From assembly GCF_900112265.1 (NCBI RefSeq), contig NZ_FOLO01000008.1:46876-110875 (forward strand): DNA of 64,000 nt. Reading direction: 5' to 3'. This DNA is from Pseudoalteromonas denitrificans DSM 6059 (GTDB taxonomy: Bacteria; Pseudomonadota; Gammaproteobacteria; Enterobacterales; Alteromonadaceae). Numbering within the stretch: the stretch's first letter is position 1; every line of letters begins with the position of its first letter. Below are positions 53,995-63,998 of this stretch, one piece after another. The notes beneath the pieces are model-generated. The model worked only from the letters and a program-made list of their open reading frames with translations. It was not told the origin of the DNA and did no database searches. A program made the position numbers and the translations under genes.

Positions 53995-54564
53995 ATGAAG
54001 TTAATAATAGCCCCTGATATTTTTGGTAATACACCCGAGTTAAAACATTACGCTAAAGTCCAGCAGCAAGCTTTAACACAAAAGTATAATAAAGATATTG
54101 AAGTGATTATTGTAGACCCTTATGAAGGCTTACATTTTGAATTTGCCACAGATACACGTGCATATGAAAAGTTTTTAGCTCATGGAGGCCATGAACATTA
54201 TTTAACTTTGATAAAAAATGTTATGGCAAAAAATTTAAATGAAAGTATAAATTTTATTGGTTTTAGTGCTGGCGCTTCGGCTATTTGGCGAGCTTTGGAT
54301 AACTACAATACTGGAACAGGATGTCAATTTATTGGTTTTTATCCAAGTCAAATAAGAAATAATTTAGATATTAACCTTAATATTGAAACACATTTGATTT
54401 TTCCCAAAAGTGAAGCTCATTTTGATGTAATAAACGTCATGAAAGTACTTGAAGATTATGAATTAGTAAAGATTAGTCATACTGAGTATCAACATGGTTT
54501 TATGAATCGAGCTTCAAATGGTTATGATGAAATAGCTTTCAATAATTATAAAAAGTTATTTTAA
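53995..54564 (+). CDS. Dienelactone-hydrolase-like alpha/beta hydrolase
   Basis: I choose the ATG at 53995 (MKLIIAPDIFGNTPEL), giving 189 residues. It starts 10 bases after yaaA, so co-transcription is likely. The nucleophile is probably the Ser in INFIGFSAGASAIW near residue 90, and the His in EYQHGFMNR near 170 could complete the triad. This resembles small dienelactone hydrolase-type proteins. No substrate is suggested by the context. Confidence 0.7.
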   Translation: MKLIIAPDIFGNTPELKHYAKVQQQALTQKYNKDIEVIIVDPYEGLHFEFATDTRAYEKFLAHGGHEHYLTLIKNVMAKNLNESINFIGFSAGASAIWRALDNYNTGTGCQFIGFYPSQIRNNLDINLNIETHLIFPKSEAHFDVINVMKVLEDYELVKISHTEYQHGFMNRASNGYDEIAFNNYKKLF

Positions 54565-54587
54565 GTTTAGTTAAATCAATGCAAAAA

Positions 54588-54627
54588 AATAAAAGCCTAA
54601 CAAACATTGTTAGGCTTTTATTTTTTA
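54588..54627. terminator. Bidirectional terminator between the hydrolase and srmB genes
   Basis: AAAAGCCTAACA / TGTTAGGCTTTT with a four-base loop is flanked by A- and T-runs on both sides. It suits both convergent transcripts. Confidence 0.85.
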
Positions 54628-55866
54628 TTTTTTATTTTTAGCTGCTTTCTTTTTAGCCTTTTTCTTGGCTTTCATTTTAACAGGATCTTTTTTCTTTTTG
54701 GCTGGTGGTTTCGCCTCTTTATGTCTAGGCTCAAGTCCTTTAATATTTCTACGTTTCAGGTTTTGTTCTGTATAACGTTCAACCTTGCCGACCATAGCGA
54801 TGTCATGTGCTTCTACGAGTGAAATTGCAATACCATCGTTACCTGCTCTGCCTGTACGACCTATGCGGTGTACATAAATGTCAGGGCTATAAGGCATATC
54901 ATAGTTTACGACATGGCTTATATCGGCGACATCTAAGCCTCGAGCGGCCACATCGGTTGCAACTAATATATTCGCTTTACCTAAATGAAAATTTTCAAGA
55001 GAACGCATGCGTTTATCTTGCGGCATTTCTCCTCGTAACCAAATAGTTTTAATGCCCTGACTGAATAACTCACCCACTAATTGTTCTAACTTTTCTCTGG
55101 TTTTAACAAAAACAATGGCTTTGGTGAGAGATTCATTCTTTAAAATACGAGTTAATAACTTTAGTTTATGTGAACGGCTATCAGCTAAGTGAACCCACTG
55201 ATGAATTTGGCCTTGATCTTGTGTTGATACTTTTGCTTCAAGTAATGCAGGGTCTTTTAAGACTTTGTCTGCGAATAACTCTACGTTATCGCCTTCGAGC
55301 GTAGCTGAAAATAAAAAACATTGTCTGCGATTTTCGGCTTCGTCACATATTTTTAGCATCTCTTTTTTGAAACCCATATCTAGCATACGATCGGCTTCAT
55401 CAAGAATAAGTAATTCTACATTTTCAGCATGGAAGTTATTACCATCCATATAATCCATTAATCTACCAGGTGTCGCAATTAAGATATCGTTATTTTTTTC
55501 AAAGATATCTTTATGTGTACCATAATTAATACCGCCAGTTACAACACCTACCTGAAGATGAGTATTTGCTGTGAATAATAAACACTGTTCGTGAATTTGA
55601 TAGGCAAGTTCACGAGTAGGGGTCATTATTAGAACACGAGCGAATCCTGGATCTCGACGTGGAAAATCAATTAAAAATTGAATAGCGGATAATAAAAATG
55701 CAGCTGTTTTGCCTGTGCCAGTTGGCGCTGAAGCTAAAATGTCACGGCCTTCAAGGGCGCGAGGGATCACTAGCTTTTGAATTTTTGTCGGTTCGGTGTA
55801 ACCAACGTTATTAACGGCATTTAATAATTTTTGGTCAAGTTCAAGATCTGCGAATTGCAATTGCAT
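54625..55866 (-). CDS. srmB: DEAD-box ATP-dependent RNA helicase SrmB
   Basis: The 413-residue protein has all DEAD-box motifs: Q motif (GYTEPTKIQ), Walker A in APTGTGKT near 50, DEAD as LDEADRMLDMGF near 155, SAT in LFSATLE, and C-terminal VATDVAARGLDV and HRIGRTGRAG. The tail is Lys-rich (KAKKKAKKKAAK). SrmB assists 50S ribosome assembly at low temperature in E. coli. It is divergent from trmN6, the same order as in E. coli. Confidence 0.92.
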   Translation of the reverse strand: MQLQFADLELDQKLLNAVNNVGYTEPTKIQKLVIPRALEGRDILASAPTGTGKTAAFLLSAIQFLIDFPRRDPGFARVLIMTPTRELAYQIHEQCLLFTANTHLQVGVVTGGINYGTHKDIFEKNNDILIATPGRLMDYMDGNNFHAENVELLILDEADRMLDMGFKKEMLKICDEAENRRQCFLFSATLEGDNVELFADKVLKDPALLEAKVSTQDQGQIHQWVHLADSRSHKLKLLTRILKNESLTKAIVFVKTREKLEQLVGELFSQGIKTIWLRGEMPQDKRMRSLENFHLGKANILVATDVAARGLDVADISHVVNYDMPYSPDIYVHRIGRTGRAGNDGIAISLVEAHDIAMVGKVERYTEQNLKRRNIKGLEPRHKEAKPPAKKKKDPVKMKAKKKAKKKAAKNKK

Positions 55867-55930
55867 AAGGCGTCATAAATAAAGGACAATAGCGTTATTA
55901 TACTTAGTAAATGTGAGATCTAAAATAAAA

Positions 55931-56641
55931 ATGTCAGGTTTTCAGTTTAAACGATTTTATTTAGTACAAAATAACTGTGCAATGAAGGTTGGAACCGATG
56001 GTGTTTTATTAGGCGCTTGGGCTGATATTAGCAATTGTAAAAATATTTTAGATGTGGGGGCAGGCACTGGGTTAATCGCTTTAATGCTAAGGCAGCGAGC
56101 TGAAAAATTAAGCCAGATTAATACAAAAATATCGGCTTTAGAAATCGATAAAGCAGCATTTTTACAGGCAAAAAAGAATTTTAATAATAGTCCTTGGTCT
56201 GATATTTCAATTAATCATGGTGACTTTAATACTTTTGAGCAAGCTAAACAATATGACTTGGTAGTGTCGAATCCCCCTTATTTTGTAAATAGTTTAAAAA
56301 GCCCTGATCAAGCAAGAAATAAAGCCCGTCATACTTGTAGCTTAAGCTTTGAATCTTTGATTAACCAATTTTGTAATATTACAAATGAAGAAGGTCGATT
56401 AGCGTTAGTTTTACCACTTGATGCTTTAAATGAAATTAAAACTTTAGCGCAAAAATTTTCACTCACAGTGAGTAAATTAGTATATGTTTATACTAAAGAA
56501 GGTAAGGCTGCAAAACGCATTTTAATGGAGTTAAGTAAAATGCATATAAAACAAGAGTGTTCAGAATTAATTATTCATCATAAGGGAGGGTATTCTCAAA
56601 GCTTTATTAATTTAACAAAAGACTTTTATTTAAAAATGTGA
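55931..56641 (+). CDS. trmN6: tRNA1(Val) (adenine(37)-N6)-methyltransferase
   Basis: The ATG at 55931 (MSGFQFKRFYLVQNNCAMKVGTDGVLLGAW) matches the family's start; GTG at 55913 is an alternative. The 236 residues show the SAM-binding motif NILDVGAGTGLIALML near 40 and the NPPY box in LVVSNPPYFVNS near 115. It methylates A37 of tRNA1(Val). Formerly yfiC. It is next to srmB on the opposite strand. Confidence 0.9.
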   Translation: MSGFQFKRFYLVQNNCAMKVGTDGVLLGAWADISNCKNILDVGAGTGLIALMLRQRAEKLSQINTKISALEIDKAAFLQAKKNFNNSPWSDISINHGDFNTFEQAKQYDLVVSNPPYFVNSLKSPDQARNKARHTCSLSFESLINQFCNITNEEGRLALVLPLDALNEIKTLAQKFSLTVSKLVYVYTKEGKAAKRILMELSKMHIKQECSELIIHHKGGYSQSFINLTKDFYLKM

Positions 56642-57444
56642 GGTTAAACCTTTTTCAGAGGCTATATTTATTTTATGACTCTTGTGTAACAGAGCTAATT
56701 ATTAAAGTTTTAATGCTTATTTTTGGATTGTATTTTTTACCACTTGAAGCAGCCTCACTGACAGTGGTATTTGAGCATAACCCACCATTTCAGATGATAG
56801 ACTCTGATGGTATAGGTCATGGTGCCGTTTATGATTTTTCAAAAAAATTATTAAAATATGCAAAATTAGATGCATCATTTGAAGGTATGCCATGGGCTAG
56901 AATTATTCAAAAAGAAATTAATCATCCAAATCGACTTATTTTATCAATTACAAAAACGGAACTACGCAGTGAAAACTTTATTTGGTTAATAAAGGTATAT
57001 TCGGGCAGGCAATACGTCTGGAAAAAAGCAAATAAACAGGATCCTAAAAGGATATTAGTCGCGATGGAGCGAAACTCACATAAAGCCACTGGTTTAAAAA
57101 GTTATTTTCAAGAAAAAAATGTAGTTGAATTTTTAGATTCAGAACAAGCACTCGCAGCTTTAGTTAAAAATTATGTACAAAGATATGTGGGTACTACGTT
57201 TGCTGTTCATGGAAAGCTAGCGCAGCTGGGATATGGTATGGGTGAGGTGGAAAGAAGGGAGCTATTCGATCAGTATAACAATGGCACAATGGATTTATAT
57301 TTGGCTTTAACTAAAGGGTCTTCTGTTGAGATTTATAATCGTTTAAATACTGCATTAGAACATCCTGAAATACTTCAGGATGTTAATTCTCTTTTACTCA
57401 AATTTGAACAAAAAGAGAAAGATATTATTTTAGAATCAAAGTAA
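56638..57444 (+). CDS. Periplasmic solute-binding-like protein (SBP family 3-like)
   Basis: The 268-residue frame starts at GTG 56638 overlapping the trmN6 stop; a later ATG at 56713 is possible. A hydrophobic segment ([15 protein letters not shown]) precedes [33 protein letters not shown], which resembles amino-acid-type solute-binding proteins. The C-terminal part ([22 protein letters not shown]) matches the same fold. It may be a receptor or transporter subunit, but no permease gene is near. The mature size is smaller than typical. Confidence 0.68.
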   Translation: MRLNLFQRLYLFYDSCVTELIIKVLMLIFGLYFLPLEAASLTVVFEHNPPFQMIDSDGIGHGAVYDFSKKLLKYAKLDASFEGMPWARIIQKEINHPNRLILSITKTELRSENFIWLIKVYSGRQYVWKKANKQDPKRILVAMERNSHKATGLKSYFQEKNVVEFLDSEQALAALVKNYVQRYVGTTFAVHGKLAQLGYGMGEVERRELFDQYNNGTMDLYLALTKGSSVEIYNRLNTALEHPEILQDVNSLLLKFEQKEKDIILESK

Positions 57445-57957
57445 ATTTTGGTATTCAACTAATATCTGTTCAACCCAAGTAGTGAGTCTTTTTTCACTTA
57501 AATCATATTGACTGTCTTCATCAAGTGCTAAACCTACAAAGTGGCTTTGATCTTCAGTTAATGCTTTCGAAGCTTCAAATTCATAATCACTCGTATTTGG
57601 CCAATAACCAATACGGTTTATTTTTTTGTCTGCAATTTTATGATGTAGCATGCCCACTGCATCTTGGAACCATTCGGTATAGCCAACTTGATCGCCCATA
57701 CCAAAAATAGCGACAGTTTTATCATTAAGGTTTAGTGAGTCAATTTCATCCCAATGAGACTCCCAATCTTCTTGTAACTCACCATAATCCCAAGTTGAAA
57801 TACCAAAAATAATAAAATCATATTGCTCAGCATTTTTTAGTGGCTCATCTTTTATATTGTGAAGCGCTAATAAATCAGCTCCTAATATATCGCGCATTTT
57901 TTCAGCTGCAATTTCGGTGTAACAAGTTGTTGAACCGTAAAATAAACCAATTTTCAT
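57436..57957 (-). CDS. fldB: Flavodoxin FldB
   Basis: The 173-residue long-chain flavodoxin has the FMN phosphate loop [15 protein letters not shown] at the N-terminus, [13 protein letters not shown] near 55 and the [12 protein letters not shown] loop near 92. It carries electrons to biosynthetic enzymes. It is divergent from xerD with an 84-base spacer, the same arrangement as in E. coli (fldB, xerD, dsbC, recJ). Confidence 0.92.
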   Translation of the reverse strand: MKIGLFYGSTTCYTEIAAEKMRDILGADLLALHNIKDEPLKNAEQYDFIIFGISTWDYGELQEDWESHWDEIDSLNLNDKTVAIFGMGDQVGYTEWFQDAVGMLHHKIADKKINRIGYWPNTSDYEFEASKALTEDQSHFVGLALDEDSQYDLSEKRLTTWVEQILVEYQNLL

Positions 57958-58041
57958 GATGTTTATTACTTCTTAGTTGGTTGCTATGATAGAGGGAGAG
58001 CATTTTACCCTAAAATAAAAATAACAACAAAAGGAACTCAT

Positions 58042-58947
58042 TTGAGCGAACAAGCTAAACAACCTCAGGTAAACCGGGAATTTTTAGAAAACTTCTTAGA
58101 TGCTATTTGGCTGGAACAAGGTGTTAGTGAAAATACTTTATCGGCTTATAGAACTGATATTGATAAATTTGCTGATTTTATTGCACCAAAAAACTTATTG
58201 ATAACGGAGCAAGGTGATGTTCAAGCCTATTTAGCTTATCGGCTTGATAATGGCTATAAATCACGTAGTACAGCACGAACAATAAGTGCATTAAAACGTT
58301 TTTTTCAATATTTTGTACGCGAAAAAAAAATTGAGTTAACTCCTATGGCTCATATAGGTCAGCCAAAAGCAATGCAAAGCTTGCCTAAAACATTGTCAGA
58401 GCAAGAAGTGGAACGTTTATTAGATAGTCCAAATATAGATGAAGCCATGGGTTTAAGAGATAAAGCCATGCTTGAAGTTTTGTATGCATCTGGGCTTAGG
58501 GTAAGTGAACTCGTGGGTTTAAGAATGGAGCAAGTTAATTTAAGACAAGCCGTTGTATTTGTAAAAGGTAAAGGCAATAAAGAAAGGTTAGTACCACTTG
58601 GCGAAGAAGCCATGTACTGGTTAGAGCAGTTTATTCGTAAAGGACGTTTAGAACTGATTAAACATGCGACTGATTTTGTATTTCCATCAAAACGTGGAAC
58701 GGGCATGACTCGGCAAACCTTTTGGCATAGGATTAAGCATTATGCGATACTCGCTGAAATAAATTCTGAATTATCACCACATACTTTAAGACATGCATTC
58801 GCAACGCATTTAATTAATCATGGAGCTGATTTAAGGGTCGTGCAAATGATGTTGGGACACAGTGATTTATCGACAACTCAAATCTACACACATGTTGCAA
58901 AAGAGAGATTAAAATCAATTCATAAAGCACATCATCCAAGATCATGA
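58042..58947 (+). CDS. xerD: Site-specific tyrosine recombinase XerD
   Basis: The 301-residue protein uses a TTG start preceded by AAAGGAACTCA. The catalytic residues are Arg in YASGLRVSELVG, HxxR in SPHTLRHAFATH, His in MLGHSDLSTTQ and Tyr in IYTHVAKE. XerD with XerC resolves chromosome dimers at dif. It is chromosomal housekeeping, with no special similarity to the larger recombinases of the 17.9-38.4 kb element beyond the shared family. Confidence 0.94.
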   Translation: MSEQAKQPQVNREFLENFLDAIWLEQGVSENTLSAYRTDIDKFADFIAPKNLLITEQGDVQAYLAYRLDNGYKSRSTARTISALKRFFQYFVREKKIELTPMAHIGQPKAMQSLPKTLSEQEVERLLDSPNIDEAMGLRDKAMLEVLYASGLRVSELVGLRMEQVNLRQAVVFVKGKGNKERLVPLGEEAMYWLEQFIRKGRLELIKHATDFVFPSKRGTGMTRQTFWHRIKHYAILAEINSELSPHTLRHAFATHLINHGADLRVVQMMLGHSDLSTTQIYTHVAKERLKSIHKAHHPRS

Positions 58948-59141
58948 TAATTTTTAATGTAAACTCATAGCGATATTAGAGCTATAGAAAAAGTTAAAAT
59001 TGAGTTTTTGGAAGTCTTATGCAAAAGGGCATGTAAAGTTTATTTTGTACCCGTTAATTTAGTTACTAGTCGTGGGAATTATTCTTCTATATACTGGGTC
59101 TTATAGATAATTGTAATATTTAGATAGAAAAGAGATTTAAA

Positions 59142-59882
59142 ATGAAAAAGTTGTTAATTACATTGACCTTGTCTTTGGGTTTGGCACCATTAAGTACCTT
59201 TGCTGCTGCACCAAATTCAATCAGTTCTGATGAAGTATCTAAAACAAACCCAATTGTTGAAAAATTTTCGAAATTAGGCTTGGTTGTAAAAGACATTAAA
59301 CCTAGTCCAATTTTAGGTTTAAAAGAATTGATCACAGATAAAGGTGTGATGTATTCAAGTGAAAATGGTCAATATCTTTTACAAGGTACTTTAATTGATA
59401 TTGAAAATCGTCAAAATTTGACTGAACAAGCTCTTAATGGTGTTCGTAAAGAAGGGATCGCGCAATACACAGATTCTATGATAGTGTATAAAGCACCTGA
59501 AGAAAAGCATCAGATCACTGTTTTCACTGATATTACCTGTGGTTATTGTCGTAAACTTCACCGCGAAATTGAGGACTTCTTGGCTGCTGGTATTACAGTG
59601 CGTTATATGGCTTTTCCTCGAGGTGGTGTAAGAAGTGCAGGTTATTCAGATTTAATGAATGTATGGTGTGCTGATGACAAATTAAAAGCATTAACAGATG
59701 CAAAATCTGGTAGTGATGTTGCTAAAGCTGAAAACTGTACAGCGCCAGTTGCTGAACATTATGAGCTAGGGCAAAGTTTTGGTATCAGTGGCACTCCTGC
59801 AATCATTTTTGATGATGGCACTTTAATTCCAGGCTATCAGCCTGCCGCTACTTTAAAGCAACGTTTAGAGCAAATGAATTAG
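59142..59882 (+). CDS. dsbC: Thiol:disulfide interchange protein DsbC
   Basis: The 246-residue protein has a signal peptide (LLITLTLSLGLAPLSTFAA). The active site CGYC lies in DITCGYCRKLH near 125 and the cis-Pro loop in ISGTPAIIFDDG near 208. As a periplasmic homodimer it isomerises wrong disulphides. It precedes recJ, but a terminator-like hairpin lies between them. Confidence 0.93.
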   Translation: MKKLLITLTLSLGLAPLSTFAAAPNSISSDEVSKTNPIVEKFSKLGLVVKDIKPSPILGLKELITDKGVMYSSENGQYLLQGTLIDIENRQNLTEQALNGVRKEGIAQYTDSMIVYKAPEEKHQITVFTDITCGYCRKLHREIEDFLAAGITVRYMAFPRGGVRSAGYSDLMNVWCADDKLKALTDAKSGSDVAKAENCTAPVAEHYELGQSFGISGTPAIIFDDGTLIPGYQPAATLKQRLEQMN

Positions 59883-59902
59883 TTTAAACTTATTTGTTAA
59901 AT

Positions 59903-59930
59903 GAAAAAAAAGGCCGATAGGCCTTTTTTT
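59903..59930 (+). terminator. Rho-independent terminator after dsbC
   Basis: AAAAAAAAGGCC / GGCCTTTTTTT with a short GATA loop. It lies 20 bases after the dsbC stop and partly isolates recJ. Confidence 0.85.
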
Positions 59931-59958
59931 ATTTGAGAAAAATTATTATAAGAATACG

Positions 59959-61698
59959 ATGCAAAAAGAAATCATTAGCCGTAACCGTGTAAAAGATGCC
60001 CATCTTCCTCAAGAATTAGACCCTATTATTAAGCAAATTTATGCTGCCAGAGGAGTAAAATCTAGTGATGAATTAGATAACCGCGCAGCAACTTTACATA
60101 GTTTTAAATTGTTAAAAGGAGTTTCTCAAGCCTCAGAAGTTTTATTTCAAGCATTGCAGCAGCAGAGTAAAATTTTAATAGTGGGTGATTTTGATGCTGA
60201 TGGAGCAACAAGTACTGCTACTCTCATGTGTGGTCTGCCAATGTTTGGTTTTAGCCAGGTTGACTATTTAGTGCCAAATCGGTTTGATTTTGGCTACGGA
60301 TTAAGTCCAGCTCTTGCACAAGAAGTTGTAAAAATAGCACCTGATTTGTTGATCACAGTTGATAATGGCATTTCATGTATTGCAGGAGTTGATATTGTAA
60401 AAGCGGCTGGCATTAAAGTCATCGTAACAGATCATCATTTGCCAGGAAATAAATTACCTAAGGCGGATGCAATAGTTAACCCTAATCAAATTGATTGTGA
60501 GTTTCCATCAACGGCATTAGCAGGAGTAGGGGTCGCATTTTATTTATTATTAGCTTTTAGAAGCTTATTAAGAGATAAAAACTGGTTTGAAAATAATAAT
60601 CAAATCCCGCCAAATATTGCAAGTTTATTGGATTTAGTGGCACTTGGTACTGTTGCTGATGTCGTACCACTAGATGCTAATAACCGTACTTTAGTACACC
60701 AAGGTTTAGCAAGAATAAAAAATGGTGTAACACGACCTGGAATTGAAGCATTAATAGAAGTCTCAAATCGCAATCAGGGGAGGTTATCGGCTTCTGATTT
60801 TGGCTTTTCATTGGCTCCAAGACTTAATGCTGCTGGGCGTTTAGATGATATGAGTTTAGGCATAGCTTGTTTATTAAGTCCTGATCTTAACAACGCAAGA
60901 CGACTTGCAGGCGAACTAGATGCATTAAATATTGAGCGTCGTGAAATTGAACAGAGTATGCAGGTTGAAGCACAAGTTGTGCTGGATAAGCTAAACAAAA
61001 CTGAAGAAAAAATACCTGATGCAGTATGTCTATTTCAAGATGATTGGCACCAAGGTGTGATTGGTATTTTAGCGGGGCGGTTAAAAGAAAAATATCATCG
61101 ACCTACCGTTATATTTGCTTGTGGTGATGACTCTAATGAGCAAGAACAAGAGATCAAAGGTTCATGTCGCTCAATACCAGGGTTACACATCAGAGATTTA
61201 TTAGAGTCGATTAGTACGGCAAATCCAGGTCTTATTTTAAAATTTGGGGGTCATGCTATGGCGGCGGGACTTTCGATAAAACAGTCTGACTTTATAGTGT
61301 TTGAGCGGGCCTTTACGCAGGCTATCAGTGAAAAATTAACCGATGATTTACGACAAAGTATCGTTTTAACGGATGGAGAACTACCAAGTGGCTATTTTAC
61401 TCTTGAGTTTGCACAATACCTTAAGCAGGCGGGCCCTTGGGGACAAGAGTTCCCGGAGCCTGTTTTTGAACATATTTTTGAAATTGTTCAACAGCGTATC
61501 GTTGGTGAAAAACACCTAAAACTTGTTTTAAAACATCAAAGTGGTTTTTTAATTGATGGTATTGCATTTAATATTGATGTTAAGCAATGGCCTAATTCAA
61601 ATGTGCAAAACTTGCAGTGTGCTTTTACACTCGATATAAATGAATTCAGAGGTAAATTTAGCCTACAACTCTTAATAAGAGAACTACTTGCAAAATAG
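59959..61698 (+). CDS. recJ: Single-stranded-DNA-specific exonuclease RecJ
   Basis: The 579-residue protein has the DHH motifs: LIVGDFDADGATST near 78, TVDNGISC near 136 and VTDHHLPG near 155, then NPNQ and the DHHA1 part with KFGGHAMAAGLSI near 430. It is a 5'-3' exonuclease for recombination and mismatch repair. The length matches E. coli RecJ (577). Confidence 0.94.
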   Translation: MQKEIISRNRVKDAHLPQELDPIIKQIYAARGVKSSDELDNRAATLHSFKLLKGVSQASEVLFQALQQQSKILIVGDFDADGATSTATLMCGLPMFGFSQVDYLVPNRFDFGYGLSPALAQEVVKIAPDLLITVDNGISCIAGVDIVKAAGIKVIVTDHHLPGNKLPKADAIVNPNQIDCEFPSTALAGVGVAFYLLLAFRSLLRDKNWFENNNQIPPNIASLLDLVALGTVADVVPLDANNRTLVHQGLARIKNGVTRPGIEALIEVSNRNQGRLSASDFGFSLAPRLNAAGRLDDMSLGIACLLSPDLNNARRLAGELDALNIERREIEQSMQVEAQVVLDKLNKTEEKIPDAVCLFQDDWHQGVIGILAGRLKEKYHRPTVIFACGDDSNEQEQEIKGSCRSIPGLHIRDLLESISTANPGLILKFGGHAMAAGLSIKQSDFIVFERAFTQAISEKLTDDLRQSIVLTDGELPSGYFTLEFAQYLKQAGPWGQEFPEPVFEHIFEIVQQRIVGEKHLKLVLKHQSGFLIDGIAFNIDVKQWPNSNVQNLQCAFTLDINEFRGKFSLQLLIRELLAK

Positions 61699-61811
61699 TT
61701 TATTATTAAAAGATTTTTACTTTAAGTCTTTTAATATCAAAATTTGTAAATTGGGTTTCGAGTAGGATAGGTTGGCTAAAATTACACACATCTTTGCTTG
61801 CATAATATTGA

Positions 61812-61838
61812 AACTAGCCAGTTAATTTATTTGGCTAG
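61812..61838. terminator. Hairpin after the LapD-like gene
   Basis: AACTAGCC and GGCTAGT pair across a 13-base loop, just downstream of the minus-strand gene ending at 61849. The trailing sequence is only weakly T-rich. Confidence 0.45.
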
Positions 61839-61848
61839 TATAAGGTAA

Positions 61849-63780
61849 TTAAATATCTCTGGGTTTATCTATATAGTAGCCTTGAACACCATCTAAACAA
61901 AGTTGTTCAATAATATGTTTTTCTTCTTGTGTTTCAACTCCTTCAGCTAAAACAGTCACGCCAATTCTGTGAGCTAAATCAACAATTAAGCGCATAAAGT
62001 ATTGATTGTTTTTATCCTCTTCTAATCCTCGGGTATAACTGGCATCCATTTTGATAAAGTCAGGTTTAAGATCTCTAAAAAACTTGAATGAAGTTAAACC
62101 CACCCCAAATCGTTCCACTGTGACTCTAGCGCCAACTCTATGTGTCATATCTATGAAGCGCTTACTTGCCTTAACATTTTGCTGTAAACCAAATTCACTC
62201 ACCTCAAAAATAAGCTTGGCGGATACATTATTATTTTTAAGTAATAATCGTTCAAGCCAAATCACAAATTGTTCATCATGAACGCTATGTGCCGTAATAT
62301 TGATGCCAAAAAATTGCTCATTGAGGTTTTTATTTTTAATTGAATCAATTGCTGATTCAATGATTAAACGATCTACATGTGATATTTGCCCAAGTTTTTC
62401 TGACATAGCAAGGAAGGAAGCTGTAGGTAAAATTTGTTCGTCTTCTGTTTTAAATCGCGCTAATATTTCTGAATAAGCTTTGGTACTACGGTTAGTAGGA
62501 CTAATCGTTTGGATCATTAACTTAATACGGGATTTATCAAGCACTTCATCAATGACTTGGCGCCAGTTTTGGTTGCCAAAATTCGCACTTACATTATCGA
62601 GTACATCAGATGCCTTTTGTATATGCCAGGCATTAGCTTGTTTACTCTGAGATAAGCTTAAAGCCGTATCAACTAAAGCCAATAATTCACCTAAAGGTTT
62701 TTTTGCTTCATAGGCAACCATGCCTGTATTTGCTATAGAACTTAATTCTGCTTGCTGTTGGTATTCGGTAAATTTTGCTTGAAGTGCATCACCAATACGC
62801 TCAGCTTCTTTAAGTGGAATATTGGGTAATATCACCGCAAAATCAGAACTGTTTATTCGATAACACAGGCTTCCTGAATAGGTACCTATAACTTTTTGAA
62901 CTAATTCGGATACATCTTTAATATAGGCATCACCTTTTTGATACCCCAGAGTTTGATTGATAAGTTGTAGTTCGCTACAGCGTATTAAAGCTAAAATACC
63001 AAAACTAGGTTTGTCAGTATCTTCTATATTAGTACTATAGTATTCAACAAACATATTTCTATTGCCAAGCTCAGTAACAGAATCTTTATATGCCTCAGAT
63101 TTAATTTTTAGGGCTGAGTCTTCAACTTCTTTTTGTTTTTTTCTTAAAAATAAATTTAAACGGGCAATGCTTGGAAAAATAGAGGATACAGCTCCTTCTG
63201 CCACACTGCTATCAAGTTGCTTGTTTTGTTCGTCTGACTTTACAAAGTTATCTATCATGTTTGACATGGCTTCTGAAACACTATCAGCGGCTTGCTTCAT
63301 TAAAGACTTGAGCGTGATAAATGGTGTTATGACTAAAACCAATATCAAAAAAAGCATTAAAAATAACGTACTTTGTGTAATGTCAGCAGCTAAATTCATT
63401 TTTACGGTAAATTCAAGATTGAGATTTTGGTCAGGATCAATGGCAAACTGTGTTCTGATAAAGGGTGATAAATCTTGTACTTTGTTTATAACAAAGGGCA
63501 GGTAACTTAAATTACTTGTTTGATTAAAAAGGACTTCGTTTTTATTTAATTGAATTTTCAGGGATTCTAAATTAAATAGTTTTTTTATGTTGTTTGCATA
63601 TGTTTTGGGTTCTTCGTTTAGAGGGTTCTCTTTAATGTAGAGACTAATCGCGCGCTGAGTAGACAATTGTACTTCTGAGCTATAGCTTTTAAATGCGGAG
63701 ATAACGGTATAAGTACTAATAAAAGAGAGTACTAGCCAAAGAGATACTTGAATATATATGAATTTTTTTAATCCTGACAT
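61849..63780 (-). CDS. LapD-like c-di-GMP receptor with degenerate GGDEF and EAL domains
   Basis: The 643-residue protein has two membrane helices flanking a periplasmic domain of the LapD/MoxY N-terminal type (residues 10-155), a HAMP-like linker, a GGDEF domain whose signature is replaced by SSDFAVIL, and an EAL domain. The EAL part keeps SEILARF and AEGVETQEE but reads VERFGVGLTSF where catalytic proteins have DDFG. Both enzyme activities are therefore probably lost. Such proteins sense c-di-GMP and control surface adhesin release. No LapG-type peptidase gene is in the window. Confidence 0.85.
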   Translation of the reverse strand: MSGLKKFIYIQVSLWLVLSFISTYTVISAFKSYSSEVQLSTQRAISLYIKENPLNEEPKTYANNIKKLFNLESLKIQLNKNEVLFNQTSNLSYLPFVINKVQDLSPFIRTQFAIDPDQNLNLEFTVKMNLAADITQSTLFLMLFLILVLVITPFITLKSLMKQAADSVSEAMSNMIDNFVKSDEQNKQLDSSVAEGAVSSIFPSIARLNLFLRKKQKEVEDSALKIKSEAYKDSVTELGNRNMFVEYYSTNIEDTDKPSFGILALIRCSELQLINQTLGYQKGDAYIKDVSELVQKVIGTYSGSLCYRINSSDFAVILPNIPLKEAERIGDALQAKFTEYQQQAELSSIANTGMVAYEAKKPLGELLALVDTALSLSQSKQANAWHIQKASDVLDNVSANFGNQNWRQVIDEVLDKSRIKLMIQTISPTNRSTKAYSEILARFKTEDEQILPTASFLAMSEKLGQISHVDRLIIESAIDSIKNKNLNEQFFGINITAHSVHDEQFVIWLERLLLKNNNVSAKLIFEVSEFGLQQNVKASKRFIDMTHRVGARVTVERFGVGLTSFKFFRDLKPDFIKMDASYTRGLEEDKNNQYFMRLIVDLAHRIGVTVLAEGVETQEEKHIIEQLCLDGVQGYYIDKPRDI

Positions 63781-63921
63781 GGTTTTTCATTTATCCATTT
63801 ATTATTAACTGAAAATCAGAAATTGCTTTTATTCATATATAGTAGAGTAAAAAGATAGGTAATGTAAATATATTGAATAATCAAATAATAAGGAAATGAA
63901 TAAAGGAGATTATAAATTTGT

Positions 63922-63998
63922 TGGCTCCCCCTCCCCGACTCGAACGGGGGACCTGCGGATTAACAGTCCGTCGCTCTAACCAACTGAGCTAAGGGGGA
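63922..63998 (-). tRNA. tRNA-Asn (anticodon GTT)
   Basis: On the minus strand the cloverleaf is complete: acceptor TCCCCCT pairing with AGGGGGA, D-arm TAGCTCAGTTGG, anticodon loop CTGTTAA with GTT, T-arm with GTTCGAGTC and encoded CCA at 63924-63922. The length is 77 nucleotides with CCA. No integrase or attachment-site remnant is seen next to it. Confidence 0.95.

Noticed and set aside
63922..63998. tRNA-Asn as an integration site
   Set aside because: No duplicated tRNA 3' end and no integrase is seen beside it within the window.
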